A DNA stretch of 64,000 nucleotides from NCBI GenBank assembly GCA_015062285.1, contig SUUY01000004.1, forward strand, positions 62,001 to 126,000, in the 5' to 3' direction. Source of the stretch: Alphaproteobacteria bacterium. GTDB taxonomy: Bacteria > Pseudomonadota > Alphaproteobacteria > RF32 > CAG-239. The notes beneath the pieces are model-generated. The model did not search any database, had not been told where the DNA came from, and worked only from the letters and a program-made list of their open reading frames with translations. Position numbers and translations under genes: made by a program. Below are positions 52,255-60,567 of this stretch, piece after piece (position 1 is the first letter of the stretch; each line of letters begins with the position of its first letter).

Positions 52255-53649
52255 TTGAAAAAAATGCATGAACAACTAGTAACAACAATTCAATCTTCTG
52301 ATATTGGCGGCATTATAACCAAGAATGTCGATGTGCTACTAACCACTCTAAATAACTATTTATCCGGAACTGATAATTTGAGAATGGCCTCCATAGTCCT
52401 TATGATTTTGGCCGTGGTCATGTTTTTGCTTTTAGTTATAATAATATACATAAAATCAATAATCGTTTTTCTTAAAAACAGCAATCAAGAACACTCGCTC
52501 TCAGAAGATTATGACGATGTATCCAACGATGATGATGCCGAAGAATTAAATAAATTTTTAAGTAATCAAGAACGTGAACTTGAATTAGAAAAAGAATTAC
52601 AAAAAGAATTAGAGCTGGCAAAAGCCGAAAGAGAATCGTCAGAAAAAGAAAAAACAAAGAAAAAACAAAAACAAGAAAAAGAAGAAAAAGAAAAGAAGGA
52701 AAAAAAAGAAAAAGAATCTATAGAACAGAAGCAAAATAAGCGCGTCTATACTCCAAACAAGCAAAATCTTGTTGACTTGGACTGGAAAAAGGGAAAATTT
52801 CCGGAACAAAGTTCTGATGTTGACGTAAATCAAAGTGGTTTACGAAACCTGTCTTATCATCAAAGTAACAAGCAGCTTAATGAGCTAACAGGCCTGATAA
52901 TTGATATGATTGGACGGGGTGTTGATGACTTGAAAATTGCACAAACCATCATGTTTAGGAATCACTACATGAGCTCAGAAGAAGATGTTTTGCAATTAAT
53001 AGATTCTGTAAAAGGGTTTATCAGCATGTGCAAGAACCAAGATTTCAGATATTTAGAAAAAACGTCTTTGCCGAACGAGGAAGACGCTCTATACCACTTA
53101 GCAGAAGGAGATGCCACACCAGCGTTAGCTTTAATAGAAAACCTAATGGATTATAATATAGACAAAGCAGCGAGCGGCCCCGAAAACAAAAAAGACGAAT
53201 TGTACAGAGAAATTTCCGGACAGGCTTTGGTTTTTGGAAATCTTGCTGCAATAAACGATGTTCACCTAGCAACAGGAGCTTTTGAGCTAGCTATCGAGCT
53301 TGAACCTCAAAATATTTCAGCATGGAGCAGACTGGGGGATATGTATTCAAGAGCGGAAACGTCTAATCGTGCAGTTTGGGCTTATCAGAATGTTTTGAAT
53401 ATGGCTGACGGCGACATCAATCCAAGAGAAGTTGCAAATGCAAGCAAAAACATGTCTCAGCACTTGTATGCTCAAGGAAACAGCCTGCAAGCAGCAAAAC
53501 TTTACAATAACAGTAAACAATTTTACGATTCACTAGGAATCAATCGTCGTTTAGATAAGCAAGAAGTTGAAATTGTTGAAATTATAGAGGCAAATCATCA
53601 AGATGAAATTCGCCTGACAATTCAAAACCTTTTAGGTAGAGCAGCTTAA
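52255..53649 (+). CDS. Membrane-anchored coiled-coil / TPR-like protein
   Basis: A 464-residue protein. One membrane segment (about 44-66) is followed by an acidic stretch, then a very Lys/Glu-rich coiled coil (about 105-160), a linker, and a helical C-terminus (about 200-464) with TPR-like units (LEPQNISAWSRLGDMYSRAETSNRAVWAYQNVL). It starts at TTG 52255, or ATG 52264 nine bases later; no strong site separates them. Function unknown. Similar in plan to the 50 kb TPR protein; convergent with tsaB, overlapping it by four bases. Confidence 0.75.
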   Translation: MKKMHEQLVTTIQSSDIGGIITKNVDVLLTTLNNYLSGTDNLRMASIVLMILAVVMFLLLVIIIYIKSIIVFLKNSNQEHSLSEDYDDVSNDDDAEELNKFLSNQERELELEKELQKELELAKAERESSEKEKTKKKQKQEKEEKEKKEKKEKESIEQKQNKRVYTPNKQNLVDLDWKKGKFPEQSSDVDVNQSGLRNLSYHQSNKQLNELTGLIIDMIGRGVDDLKIAQTIMFRNHYMSSEEDVLQLIDSVKGFISMCKNQDFRYLEKTSLPNEEDALYHLAEGDATPALALIENLMDYNIDKAASGPENKKDELYREISGQALVFGNLAAINDVHLATGAFELAIELEPQNISAWSRLGDMYSRAETSNRAVWAYQNVLNMADGDINPREVANASKNMSQHLYAQGNSLQAAKLYNNSKQFYDSLGINRRLDKQEVEIVEIIEANHQDEIRLTIQNLLGRAA

Positions 53650-54308
53650 CGCTTAGGTAAAGTTACGTCCGGAGCTCGCAAGTAAAGAGGTTTCGGATAA
53701 TCAAAACGCTTGTTTTCATATTGCCGCATTCCTGCTTGCCAAATGTTTTCAATACTTAAAAAGTCACCAAACTTTATGCTTTGCAGCGCCAGTCCGCTCG
53801 GACGATTTAGAAAGCGCTCAACTCCATCTCCAACCAATGATACTTTTTTATGTTTTAGCATATCTATTATATCATCATAAGTAAGGGCTTGAGGCGGAGT
53901 TAATTTGTTGTATTCAATATCAAAAAGCTGAATATAAAAGTCTTCACGTTTAGTTTCTATAATAACGGCATTAATTTCTGACATTTCCTCAGGCTTAATA
54001 TCTAGAATCCAAGCATCAAAAGCCGAAATACCTCCCAATAGCAAATTGGGACATGCAAGTTGGAATGTTCTGGCAGCCGATACAGAAGAACGCACCCCGG
54101 TAAAAGATCCCGGACCGACACAAACAAATACAGCTCCGATATCCGCAAACAACAAATTATTTTGCTTAAGAATATCGTTAGTTTTTACAATAAGCGCTTC
54201 GGCCTGTCCAAATTCCATTGATTCTACATATCTTGAAACCTCTTGATCGTTTTTCTTCAACAAAATTGAACAAGCTGCAGCCGTTGTATCAAAAGATAGT
54301 GTATACAT
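53646..54308 (-). CDS. tsaB: tRNA threonylcarbamoyladenosine biosynthesis protein TsaB
   Basis: A 220-residue ASKHA-fold protein that supports TsaD in making t6A37 of tRNAs. Marks: YTLSFDTTAAACSI at the start, VCVGPGSFTGVRSSVSAA in the middle (dimer/partner site), and a less conserved end. The start at 54308 is preceded by TGGTGGAA. The usual neighbours rimI and tsaE are not here. Divergent from the PAS-only gene, 85 bases apart. Confidence 0.92.
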   Translation of the reverse strand: MYTLSFDTTAAACSILLKKNDQEVSRYVESMEFGQAEALIVKTNDILKQNNLLFADIGAVFVCVGPGSFTGVRSSVSAARTFQLACPNLLLGGISAFDAWILDIKPEEMSEINAVIIETKREDFYIQLFDIEYNKLTPPQALTYDDIIDMLKHKKVSLVGDGVERFLNRPSGLALQSIKFGDFLSIENIWQAGMRQYENKRFDYPKPLYLRAPDVTLPKR

Positions 54309-54396
54309 TTTTCCACCAATCATTATTTTGGGGTTTAATTAAATCGTTTTATATACTAAAATCTGTAAATAAACAACCTTTTATATTTGAATAGTG

Positions 54397-56079
54397 ATGA
54401 TCGACTGGCTTTTTTTAAGTGATATGTATTATGCTGCTCCGGAACTTTGGTATGTTTTGGGGGGAATTATCGTTGTCCTTTTAGCCGTTATTGTTATTGA
54501 GTTATTACACATTTTAAGGCTCAAACAAAAAAATTACTTTCTTAATCGAGACAGAGAAAGGTATGCCGAAACTCTCTATGCCTCGAAAGACGGTTATTTT
54601 GCTTTTATTTATCCCGATCAAAAAGTCAATGATCCCAGACAATATATTGTAGAAAGGTGCTCCCGAAGACTGGCTGTTATTATGAATTTGCCAAATGGTG
54701 TTAAGTCGTCTTTTGAAGACATTTTGAAAAATTTTTATAAAGAAGATATAAAGAAAATTCAAAAATACATTCTTCTTTTGCGTGAAGACGGTGTTTCTTT
54801 TGATGATGACTTCATGATAAAAACAGCAAACAAATGCTTTCATTTGGCTGGCAGTAGGATTAACGGAATCGACGGCAACGTATATTGTGATATGGTTTGG
54901 TTTAGGGACGTTAGTTTTGAAGCCAACAAAATTTCATCTTTGGAAAAAGCGAAAAACAATGCCGAAACGCTGCGTTCGCAACTTCAGGATATGGTGGACA
55001 ATTTGCCATTTCCAGCTTGGATACGAGATAACAAGTTTAAGATAATAAATTGCAACAAAAAATATTTGGAATATTGTAATCTTTGTTCTAAAGACGATGT
55101 AATCAAAAAAGGAGTAGAAATTATTGCCGCAAACGGAGAAAATGTAGCCTTACAATTAGCAAAATCAGCTATCACATCGAATCGGCAAAAAAAATCTATT
55201 GCAAACATAATCCGAAACGGTGAGCGTTTGGCTATGGAAATTATCGAAACACCTTTTCATGCCGAAAATTGCTTAGATAAGATTTATACTGTCGGATCCA
55301 TGGTTGACATCAGCAAGCTTGATGATTTGAAAAGAAATTTGAAAATACACCAAAACGCACAACTTGAAATCTTAGGAACATTGGGCACTGCTTTTGCTGT
55401 TTTTGACCAAGACCTTAAACTGGCTTTTCATAATCATGCTTTTGCTTCTTTATGGAAACTTGATGATGTTTGGTTTGAAACAGAACCTTCATATGCAACT
55501 TTTTTAGATACAATAAGAGAAAAAAGATTGCTTCCAGAAGTTCCTGACTATTTGATGTTTAAGAACGAAGAACAGAAGAAGTTTTCACAGATTATAGAAC
55601 CGCAAAAAGATATGTTGCACCTGCCTAACGGAAGGACTCTTAGTCGGATGCGAGCCGCTTATCCTGCCGGTGGCTTAATATTTGCCTTTGAAGACATTAC
55701 TGACAGACTGGCCACAACAAGCGCCTACAACGCGCTTTTAACAAAACAGCATGAAATGCTTGAAAACCTATTTGATGCCGTATTGATTTTTGGCACTAAC
55801 GGACGTTTAAGTTTTTATAACCAATCATATATAAAGCTTTGGAATGCCGATAGAAATTTTCTGCAAGAAGAACCAAGTATAGATGAGTTATTAGATTCTC
55901 AAAGATCGTTTTTTAATAAGAAAGAAGACTGGCAGACCCTGAAAAAAAATATTGCCGAGCATATGTTATCAATAACAACTAAAACTTTTGTACTGAATCG
56001 AAACAACAAAGATGATGTGCAAATTTCTTCCTGTAATTTATCTGATGGATCTCGAATGATAACTTATAAAAAATTGTAG
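54397..56079 (+). CDS. PAS-domain sensor lacking a kinase domain (DivL-like N-terminal part)
   Basis: A 560-residue protein. One membrane segment (about 18-40), then three or four PAS-type domains, about 60-170, 190-300, 320-430 and 450-560, the last ending at the stop. The organisation and sequence remind me of the PAS region of DivL-type cell-cycle kinases, which normally continue into HisKA and ATP-binding domains. Those are absent, and the next gene starts 65 bases on in another frame without a kinase remnant. I favour a genuinely shortened signalling protein over a sequencing frameshift. The GTG at 54394 is an alternative start. Confidence 0.75.
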   Translation: MIDWLFLSDMYYAAPELWYVLGGIIVVLLAVIVIELLHILRLKQKNYFLNRDRERYAETLYASKDGYFAFIYPDQKVNDPRQYIVERCSRRLAVIMNLPNGVKSSFEDILKNFYKEDIKKIQKYILLLREDGVSFDDDFMIKTANKCFHLAGSRINGIDGNVYCDMVWFRDVSFEANKISSLEKAKNNAETLRSQLQDMVDNLPFPAWIRDNKFKIINCNKKYLEYCNLCSKDDVIKKGVEIIAANGENVALQLAKSAITSNRQKKSIANIIRNGERLAMEIIETPFHAENCLDKIYTVGSMVDISKLDDLKRNLKIHQNAQLEILGTLGTAFAVFDQDLKLAFHNHAFASLWKLDDVWFETEPSYATFLDTIREKRLLPEVPDYLMFKNEEQKKFSQIIEPQKDMLHLPNGRTLSRMRAAYPAGGLIFAFEDITDRLATTSAYNALLTKQHEMLENLFDAVLIFGTNGRLSFYNQSYIKLWNADRNFLQEEPSIDELLDSQRSFFNKKEDWQTLKKNIAEHMLSITTKTFVLNRNNKDDVQISSCNLSDGSRMITYKKL

Positions 56080-56143
56080 TTTGATTGACAAACATTGTTT
56101 TATATGCCAATATGTTTGTAGAAGCATTTTGAGGAGTTTGTTT

Positions 56144-57001
56144 ATGGCAGAAGAATCTTCTAACCCGAACATTGAGTGGAATAAAAACAAAAAAGGTTTT
56201 GGAGCAACAGAAAAAAACTCAAGAAAAACGGATCTGAAAAAAGCCCTAGAATATGAAGCTACTGCCAAAAAAGTTTTAGACACAAAAATATCCGTTAAGC
56301 CCGATCAGCTTCCTAAAGGGCTAAAAAAAATCAGAAAAAAAATTAAAGATGTTTATGACGAAGAAGATGAAGAAGAATATCTCTTTAATATGCCTCTTGA
56401 TATTGATAACTCACTATATAATGCATTGAACGAAAATGAAAAAAAGCAGGTAAAGCAACAAAAAATCATTAACGACTCCAAAATGCAACAAACCGTCGGC
56501 AAAATGGAGGCAATTATGCAAGCTGATCTTATGGCTAAAAAAGCCGGGCTTGCCGGCATTAACAAAAAACTTGTTAACGAAACAACGGCCGACGCAACGC
56601 TTGTTCATAATCCCTTAGAAAAAGTCTTAAGTAAAGAACTTTCAAACAAAGTTAAAACCGGTGGCAAAGTACTATCTTCAAAAGAAACGGTTACAATGTT
56701 GCGAGGCGTTGAAAAAATTAAAAACGTTGCTTTGGCTGCTGACGAATCACAATTAAAGGCTCTTGAAAAGATGAAGGTTGAAGAGGTTATTAACGCCGGC
56801 GAAAAATCAACAGATGAAAGAGAAATTGCTAAAATGATTTTAAAAAAATCCGGTCGCAAAGACAAAAAGGATATTAATAAAATCGCAGAAAAGAGCAAAC
56901 AACTGGCAAAAGAAAACCAACCGCAAAAAACAAAAACGGATAAGAAAAAAGATGTTAAAGATATAAGAAATTTGTCCGCTAAAGATATCTACAGAGATTA
57001 A
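56144..57001 (+). CDS. Lysine-rich hypothetical protein
   Basis: A 285-residue soluble protein, rich in Lys, Glu, Asp and Ala, mostly helical and probably partly disordered. It starts at ATG 56144 behind GAGGAG; the upstream extension has no site. Notable stretches: IEWNKNKKGFGA, DEEDEEEYLFNMPLDID and repeated Lys-rich ends. No family recognised, no signal peptide. It lies right behind the PAS-only sensor and is convergent with a J-domain gene, touching it end to end. It may be an unstructured regulatory protein; that is a guess. Confidence 0.7.
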   Translation: MAEESSNPNIEWNKNKKGFGATEKNSRKTDLKKALEYEATAKKVLDTKISVKPDQLPKGLKKIRKKIKDVYDEEDEEEYLFNMPLDIDNSLYNALNENEKKQVKQQKIINDSKMQQTVGKMEAIMQADLMAKKAGLAGINKKLVNETTADATLVHNPLEKVLSKELSNKVKTGGKVLSSKETVTMLRGVEKIKNVALAADESQLKALEKMKVEEVINAGEKSTDEREIAKMILKKSGRKDKKDINKIAEKSKQLAKENQPQKTKTDKKKDVKDIRNLSAKDIYRD

Positions 57002-57553
57002 TTATTTTCCACCTAGTTTTATAAGCAGGCTTTTGTATGCTGTGCTGATTATCTTAAAACTTTCTTCGGCTTTTTTATTGTCGGGATTAAGATCGGGATG
57101 GTATTTTTTTACCATTTTTTTATATTGTTTTTTGAGAGATGAAACATCAACTTTATCAATATCTAATTCTAATATTTTTAAGCATTGCAGCTCGTCTTTG
57201 CTGAACCTCGCCTCTTTTATGATGGAATAATCAGGAGAATAATCATCAAAGAATTCAAAATTTCCGTTTATATCAAAACCAAAATTATATTTAACTCTTG
57301 AGCCGAAACGAAAACGCCTTTGCTTGTTTTCGATTTCTTCATCTTCTTCATATTCTATTCCATCATAATAATTCCATTTAGAGTTATATTCTTGCACATG
57401 TTTTAAGCAAAACCAATAATACTCCTTCAAAGAACGATCTTTGGGAGCTCTGTATTCACCAGCCTCTTTACACCCTTTATGATCGCAACAATGCGCCTGA
57501 TGCCCATTTTGTGGAGCAAAATACTTGCTGCGATGTTTGGTTCTTTTTATCAT
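57002..57553 (-). CDS. J-domain protein with N-terminal Cys/His motif
   Basis: A 183-residue protein with the J domain at the C-terminus (about 122-183, HPD at 152-154), the reverse of DnaJ. The N-terminal part has C-C-D-H-K-G-C, YRAPKDRSLKEYYWFCLKHV and an Asp/Glu-rich linker, the pattern of an alphaproteobacterial J-domain family of unknown function. The Cys/His set may bind zinc. It probably regulates DnaK locally. The gap to the divergent mutM gene carries the mutM promoter. Confidence 0.87.
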   Translation of the reverse strand: MIKRTKHRSKYFAPQNGHQAHCCDHKGCKEAGEYRAPKDRSLKEYYWFCLKHVQEYNSKWNYYDGIEYEEDEEIENKQRRFRFGSRVKYNFGFDINGNFEFFDDYSPDYSIIKEARFSKDELQCLKILELDIDKVDVSSLKKQYKKMVKKYHPDLNPDNKKAEESFKIISTAYKSLLIKLGGK

Positions 57554-57643
57554 TATTTCTCTAAATTTATTAAACAGATTTTTCAGTATACATTACTTCC
57601 GTTTTTAGAGCAATGAGATTTTTAAGCAGGTATTATTTTATAG

Positions 57644-57672
57644 TTTGTAATATCTTAAAACACATCTATAAT
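57644..57672 (+). promoter_or_regulatory. Sigma70-type promoter of mutM
   Basis: TTTGTA (57644-57649), 17 bases, consensus TATAAT (57667-57672), 29 bases before the mutM ATG. Confidence 0.6.
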
Positions 57673-57701
57673 GTATTGAATCATATTTACAAGAGGACAA
57701 A

Positions 57702-58538
57702 ATGCCTGAATTACCTGAAGTAGAAACAATAAAAACTGCTCTTGAAAAATCGTTAGGAAAATGCCGAATCGAAAGCATTAACATAAATAATTATAGACTG
57801 AGAGAAGAAGTGCCTTGCGATATAGCTGACGTTATTACCGGAGCTCAAATACTAAAGTATCAACGTAGAGCAAAATACATTATCATTTCGCTAAATAACA
57901 AATATAGTCTTATTTGGCATATGGGAATGAGCGGAAAAATATCAATAACCGAATCCAAAAACAGATATGATAAACATGACCATATTATCATCAAAACATC
58001 AAAAGGATATATAACATATAATGACCCTAGAAGATTTGGATTGTTTACATATTGTAAAACAAATGATTTGGATAAATTTCATTTGTTTTGCAATATAGGA
58101 ATCGAGCCTTTTGACGAAAAATTCAGTGCTGAGTACCTATATAGCAAAATCAGAAAAAAAGCATCTCCGATAAAAATTGTTATAATGGACCAATCTATAG
58201 TGGTTGGAATCGGAAATATTTATGCTTCAGAAGCATTGTTTGGTGCAAAAATATCCCCATTCAGACCGGCAAACAAGGTTACTCTTGCCGAGTGTGAAAA
58301 GCTGGTTTACAATGTCCAAAGTGTTTTGAAAAAAGCTATTGCTGCCGGCGGATCAACTTTAAGAGATTATGAAAAACCGGACGGAGGTTTGGGATATTTT
58401 CAAAACCAACATTGCGTTTATCAAAAAACCGGACAACGATGCCCTGATTGCACTTGTGATCTAGAAAAAACAAAAGGAATCCAAAAAGCAACAATGGGCG
58501 GAAGATCTACTTTCTATTGTCCGCATAAACAAAAATAG
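57702..58538 (+). CDS. mutM: Formamidopyrimidine-DNA glycosylase
   Basis: A 278-residue base-excision repair enzyme removing 8-oxoguanine and FaPy lesions. The N-terminus PELPEVET gives the catalytic Pro and Glu; ADVITGAQILKYQRRAKYIII contains the Lys/Arg of the active site; the C-terminus has the H2TH and zinc-finger region ending GGRSTFYCP. The fourth zinc Cys is not in place: the end reads CPHKQK instead of CPxC, so a His or Lys may take over or the finger is altered. It heads the mutM / enoyl-CoA hydratase run, AAGAGGA before the ATG. Confidence 0.93.
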   Translation: MPELPEVETIKTALEKSLGKCRIESININNYRLREEVPCDIADVITGAQILKYQRRAKYIIISLNNKYSLIWHMGMSGKISITESKNRYDKHDHIIIKTSKGYITYNDPRRFGLFTYCKTNDLDKFHLFCNIGIEPFDEKFSAEYLYSKIRKKASPIKIVIMDQSIVVGIGNIYASEALFGAKISPFRPANKVTLAECEKLVYNVQSVLKKAIAAGGSTLRDYEKPDGGLGYFQNQHCVYQKTGQRCPDCTCDLEKTKGIQKATMGGRSTFYCPHKQK

Positions 58539-58546
58539 GAAACAAG

Positions 58547-58903
58547 ATGAAAATATTTGCTTTTATTTTATCTTTTGCGCTTGTTTGCTCTTCTGCTTGG
58601 GCTACATTTATTGATGGTCTTGAAGATGTGCCAATTATGGAAGGTTTGGTACAAATACAAAATGATAATATATCCTTCGGTAATGAAGAAAGTCGATTGG
58701 TTCAAGCCGTGTTATCAGGCAAGAACTTTTCTTTTGCAGAAGTAGAGAAATTTTATCAAAAAACTCTACCGCAAATGGGCTGGATTTATCAAGGAAAACG
58801 AGAAAACACAATTATATTTGAAAGAGAAGGAGAAATAATGGAAATAAAAAACGAAAATGCATCTCCTTTAAGAATCATTGTTACTGTAAAAAGCAAAATT
58901 TAA
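58547..58903 (+). CDS. Small secreted protein, unknown
   Basis: A 118-residue exported protein: signal peptide to about residue 19 (SAWA-TF), then a mature part with a compact alpha/beta look (FSFAEVEKFYQKTLPQMGW). It lies between mutM and the enoyl-CoA hydratase, eight and 14 bases apart, so it is likely cotranscribed. Such a gene is often found here in alphaproteobacteria. Its job is unknown. Confidence 0.75.
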   Translation: MKIFAFILSFALVCSSAWATFIDGLEDVPIMEGLVQIQNDNISFGNEESRLVQAVLSGKNFSFAEVEKFYQKTLPQMGWIYQGKRENTIIFEREGEIMEIKNENASPLRIIVTVKSKI

Positions 58904-58917
58904 AATAGGAAAATAAT

Positions 58918-59685
58918 ATGGAAACCGAAAATAACCTTATTACCGAAACAGATGGTTGTATCGGCTTTATTACGATGAACCGACCGGAGAAAATGAATGC
59001 GGTTAATCTTTCGATGCTAAACGATATTTCATACCAAATTCAAAACTGGGAATATGATGATCAAATCAGGGTTATTATACTTAAAGGATTTGATCAATTT
59101 TTTGCAGCGGGAATCGATATTAACGAGCTAAACTATGAACTATCACAACAAAGTTTTGCTCTTAAAGCATGGCAAGATGAGTTTCTAAAAATAATCAATT
59201 GTACAAAACCTCTGATAGCCGTTGTATCCGGCTATGCATTGGGAATCGGTTGTGATTTAGCCTTGGCTTGTGACATTATTCTGGCATCAGATTCCGCACA
59301 ATTCGGATATCCGGAGACAAGCATCGGAATGATTCCGTTTTTAGGAGGGTGCTCTCGACTCGTAAAATCAATCGGAAAAGCAAAAACCATGGAAGCTGTT
59401 TTAACAGGAAAAGCTATTTCAGCTGAAGAAGCAGATAGCTGTGGCATGATAAGCAGAGTTGTTGCTCTTTGCGACTTAGATAAAGAAGCTTTGCGCGTAG
59501 CAAAAAGAATCGCATCTTTGCCGAATCAAGCCATTATGCTTGCAAAAGAAACTATCAGACAAGTTGAAAACACGAATCTTCAAAACGGAATAGATTTAGA
59601 AGCCAAAAGTTGCCGATTGAGCATAAACACCGAAGAATTTAAGGATATTTTGTTTTCAATGGGACAAAAAAACGAAGGAATCTAA
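58918..59685 (+). CDS. Enoyl-CoA hydratase/isomerase family protein
   Basis: A 255-residue crotonase-fold protein. MNRPEKMNAVNL at the start, oxyanion-hole segments FAAGIDINEL and YALGIGCDLALACD, and Glu in YPETSIGMIP and the following helix; these hydrate or isomerise enoyl-CoA or related substrates. The substrate is not decided; PaaF-like enzymes look similar. In alphaproteobacteria this gene commonly stands next to mutM and rpsT, as here. Confidence 0.9.
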   Translation: METENNLITETDGCIGFITMNRPEKMNAVNLSMLNDISYQIQNWEYDDQIRVIILKGFDQFFAAGIDINELNYELSQQSFALKAWQDEFLKIINCTKPLIAVVSGYALGIGCDLALACDIILASDSAQFGYPETSIGMIPFLGGCSRLVKSIGKAKTMEAVLTGKAISAEEADSCGMISRVVALCDLDKEALRVAKRIASLPNQAIMLAKETIRQVENTNLQNGIDLEAKSCRLSINTEEFKDILFSMGQKNEGI

Positions 59686-59704
59686 AGTTTTATGAAAATT
59701 GTTG

Positions 59705-59734
59705 TTGACTTGCAAACCAGTTAGAGTTTATAAA
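59705..59734 (+). promoter_or_regulatory. Sigma70-type promoter of rpsT
   Basis: TTGACT (59705-59710), 18 bases, TATAAA (59729-59734), about 50 bases before the rpsT ATG. Confidence 0.6.
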
Positions 59735-59786
59735 GCATTACATTTAAAATTTGTTTGTAACTTTTATTTAGAATGGAAGAAGAAAA

Positions 59787-60047
59787 ATGGCCAATCATAA
59801 ATCGGCAAAAAACAGAATAATCCGCAACAACAAAAGAAGCATTATTAACGGTGCTCGCAGAAGTCGCGTTCGTACTTTTATTAAGAAAACCGAAGCTGCT
59901 ATTTTGAGCGGAAACAAAGAGCAAGCTGCTGCTGCATTCAAAATTGCAGAATCTGAATTGATGCGTGCCGTTCGCAAAGGTGTTTTCAAAATGAACACTG
60001 CTGCTCGCACAACATCTCGCTTGTCTAAGAAAGTTAAAGCTCTTTAA
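59787..60047 (+). CDS. rpsT: 30S ribosomal protein S20
   Basis: An 86-residue basic ribosomal protein. The start MANHKSAKNRIIRNNKR is the S20 N-terminus, followed by the helical core with TFIKKTEAAI and the end MNTAARTTSRLSKKVK. It binds 16S rRNA. Own promoter upstream and strong terminator downstream; in this order it precedes dnaA, as in many alphaproteobacteria. Confidence 0.97.
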   Translation: MANHKSAKNRIIRNNKRSIINGARRSRVRTFIKKTEAAILSGNKEQAAAAFKIAESELMRAVRKGVFKMNTAARTTSRLSKKVKAL

Positions 60048-60072
60048 TTTTATTTAGAGCCAAACACTTGTA

Positions 60073-60120
60073 AAGCACAGACCCGCCTGTTTATACAGGC
60101 TTTTGGGGTCTGTGCTTTTT
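60073..60120 (+). terminator. rpsT intrinsic terminator
   Basis: AAGCACAGACCC pairs with GGGTCTGTGCTT, enclosing an inner hairpin CCTGTTTATACAGG, followed by TTTTT. Confidence 0.9.
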
Positions 60121-60567
60121 GCTTTATAAACCGCCGAATCTACGCGACTCTGCAAAGAATCTATGTCAAGAAATTTAATTGCAATGTTCGGTGAATGTTC
60201 TGTTGTTTTTGTGTTGTAATTCGAAAAAATAATCTATAAGATCCGAATCACTTTTTAAGAGTTTGTTAAGATGCACTGTTGAAAAAAATTTTTTCAAAAG
60301 ACTCTAACAAATAAATAAAAATGACGAATCTGCTTATTCAGATAAGTCGCAAGTATCGGGCTTTGCTCTTAAATAAATAATGGGGATTGTTTAAGATATA
60401 AAGAGCGAAGCCCTCCTACAAAGAAAGAATTGTCTTTGGCAAAACAAAACTTATTAAACAAAGGTATCTTGTTTTTTAAGATAGGGTTTGGTTTGCCTTT
60501 AGATAAATATTTGCGTCAAACTGATCGGCATAGGGTTTTTAATTTTTGATTTAATTGGGGAGTTACA
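60121..60567. other. 450-base AT-rich gap upstream of dnaA with long inverted repeat
   Basis: The gap has no convincing ORF. It contains an AT-rich near-palindrome, TTGAAAAAAATTTTTTCAA (about 60282-60300), and a long stem: GGGCTTTGCTCTT at 60358-60370 pairs with AAGAGCGAAGCCC at 60401-60413, 13 bp with one G-T, loop of 30. I see no TTATCCACA DnaA box, so an origin is not supported; a dnaA leader or small RNA is possible. Confidence 0.5.

Noticed and set aside
60121..60567. Replication origin next to dnaA
   Set aside because: No TTATCCACA boxes or phased repeats visible; in alphaproteobacteria the origin is often away from dnaA.
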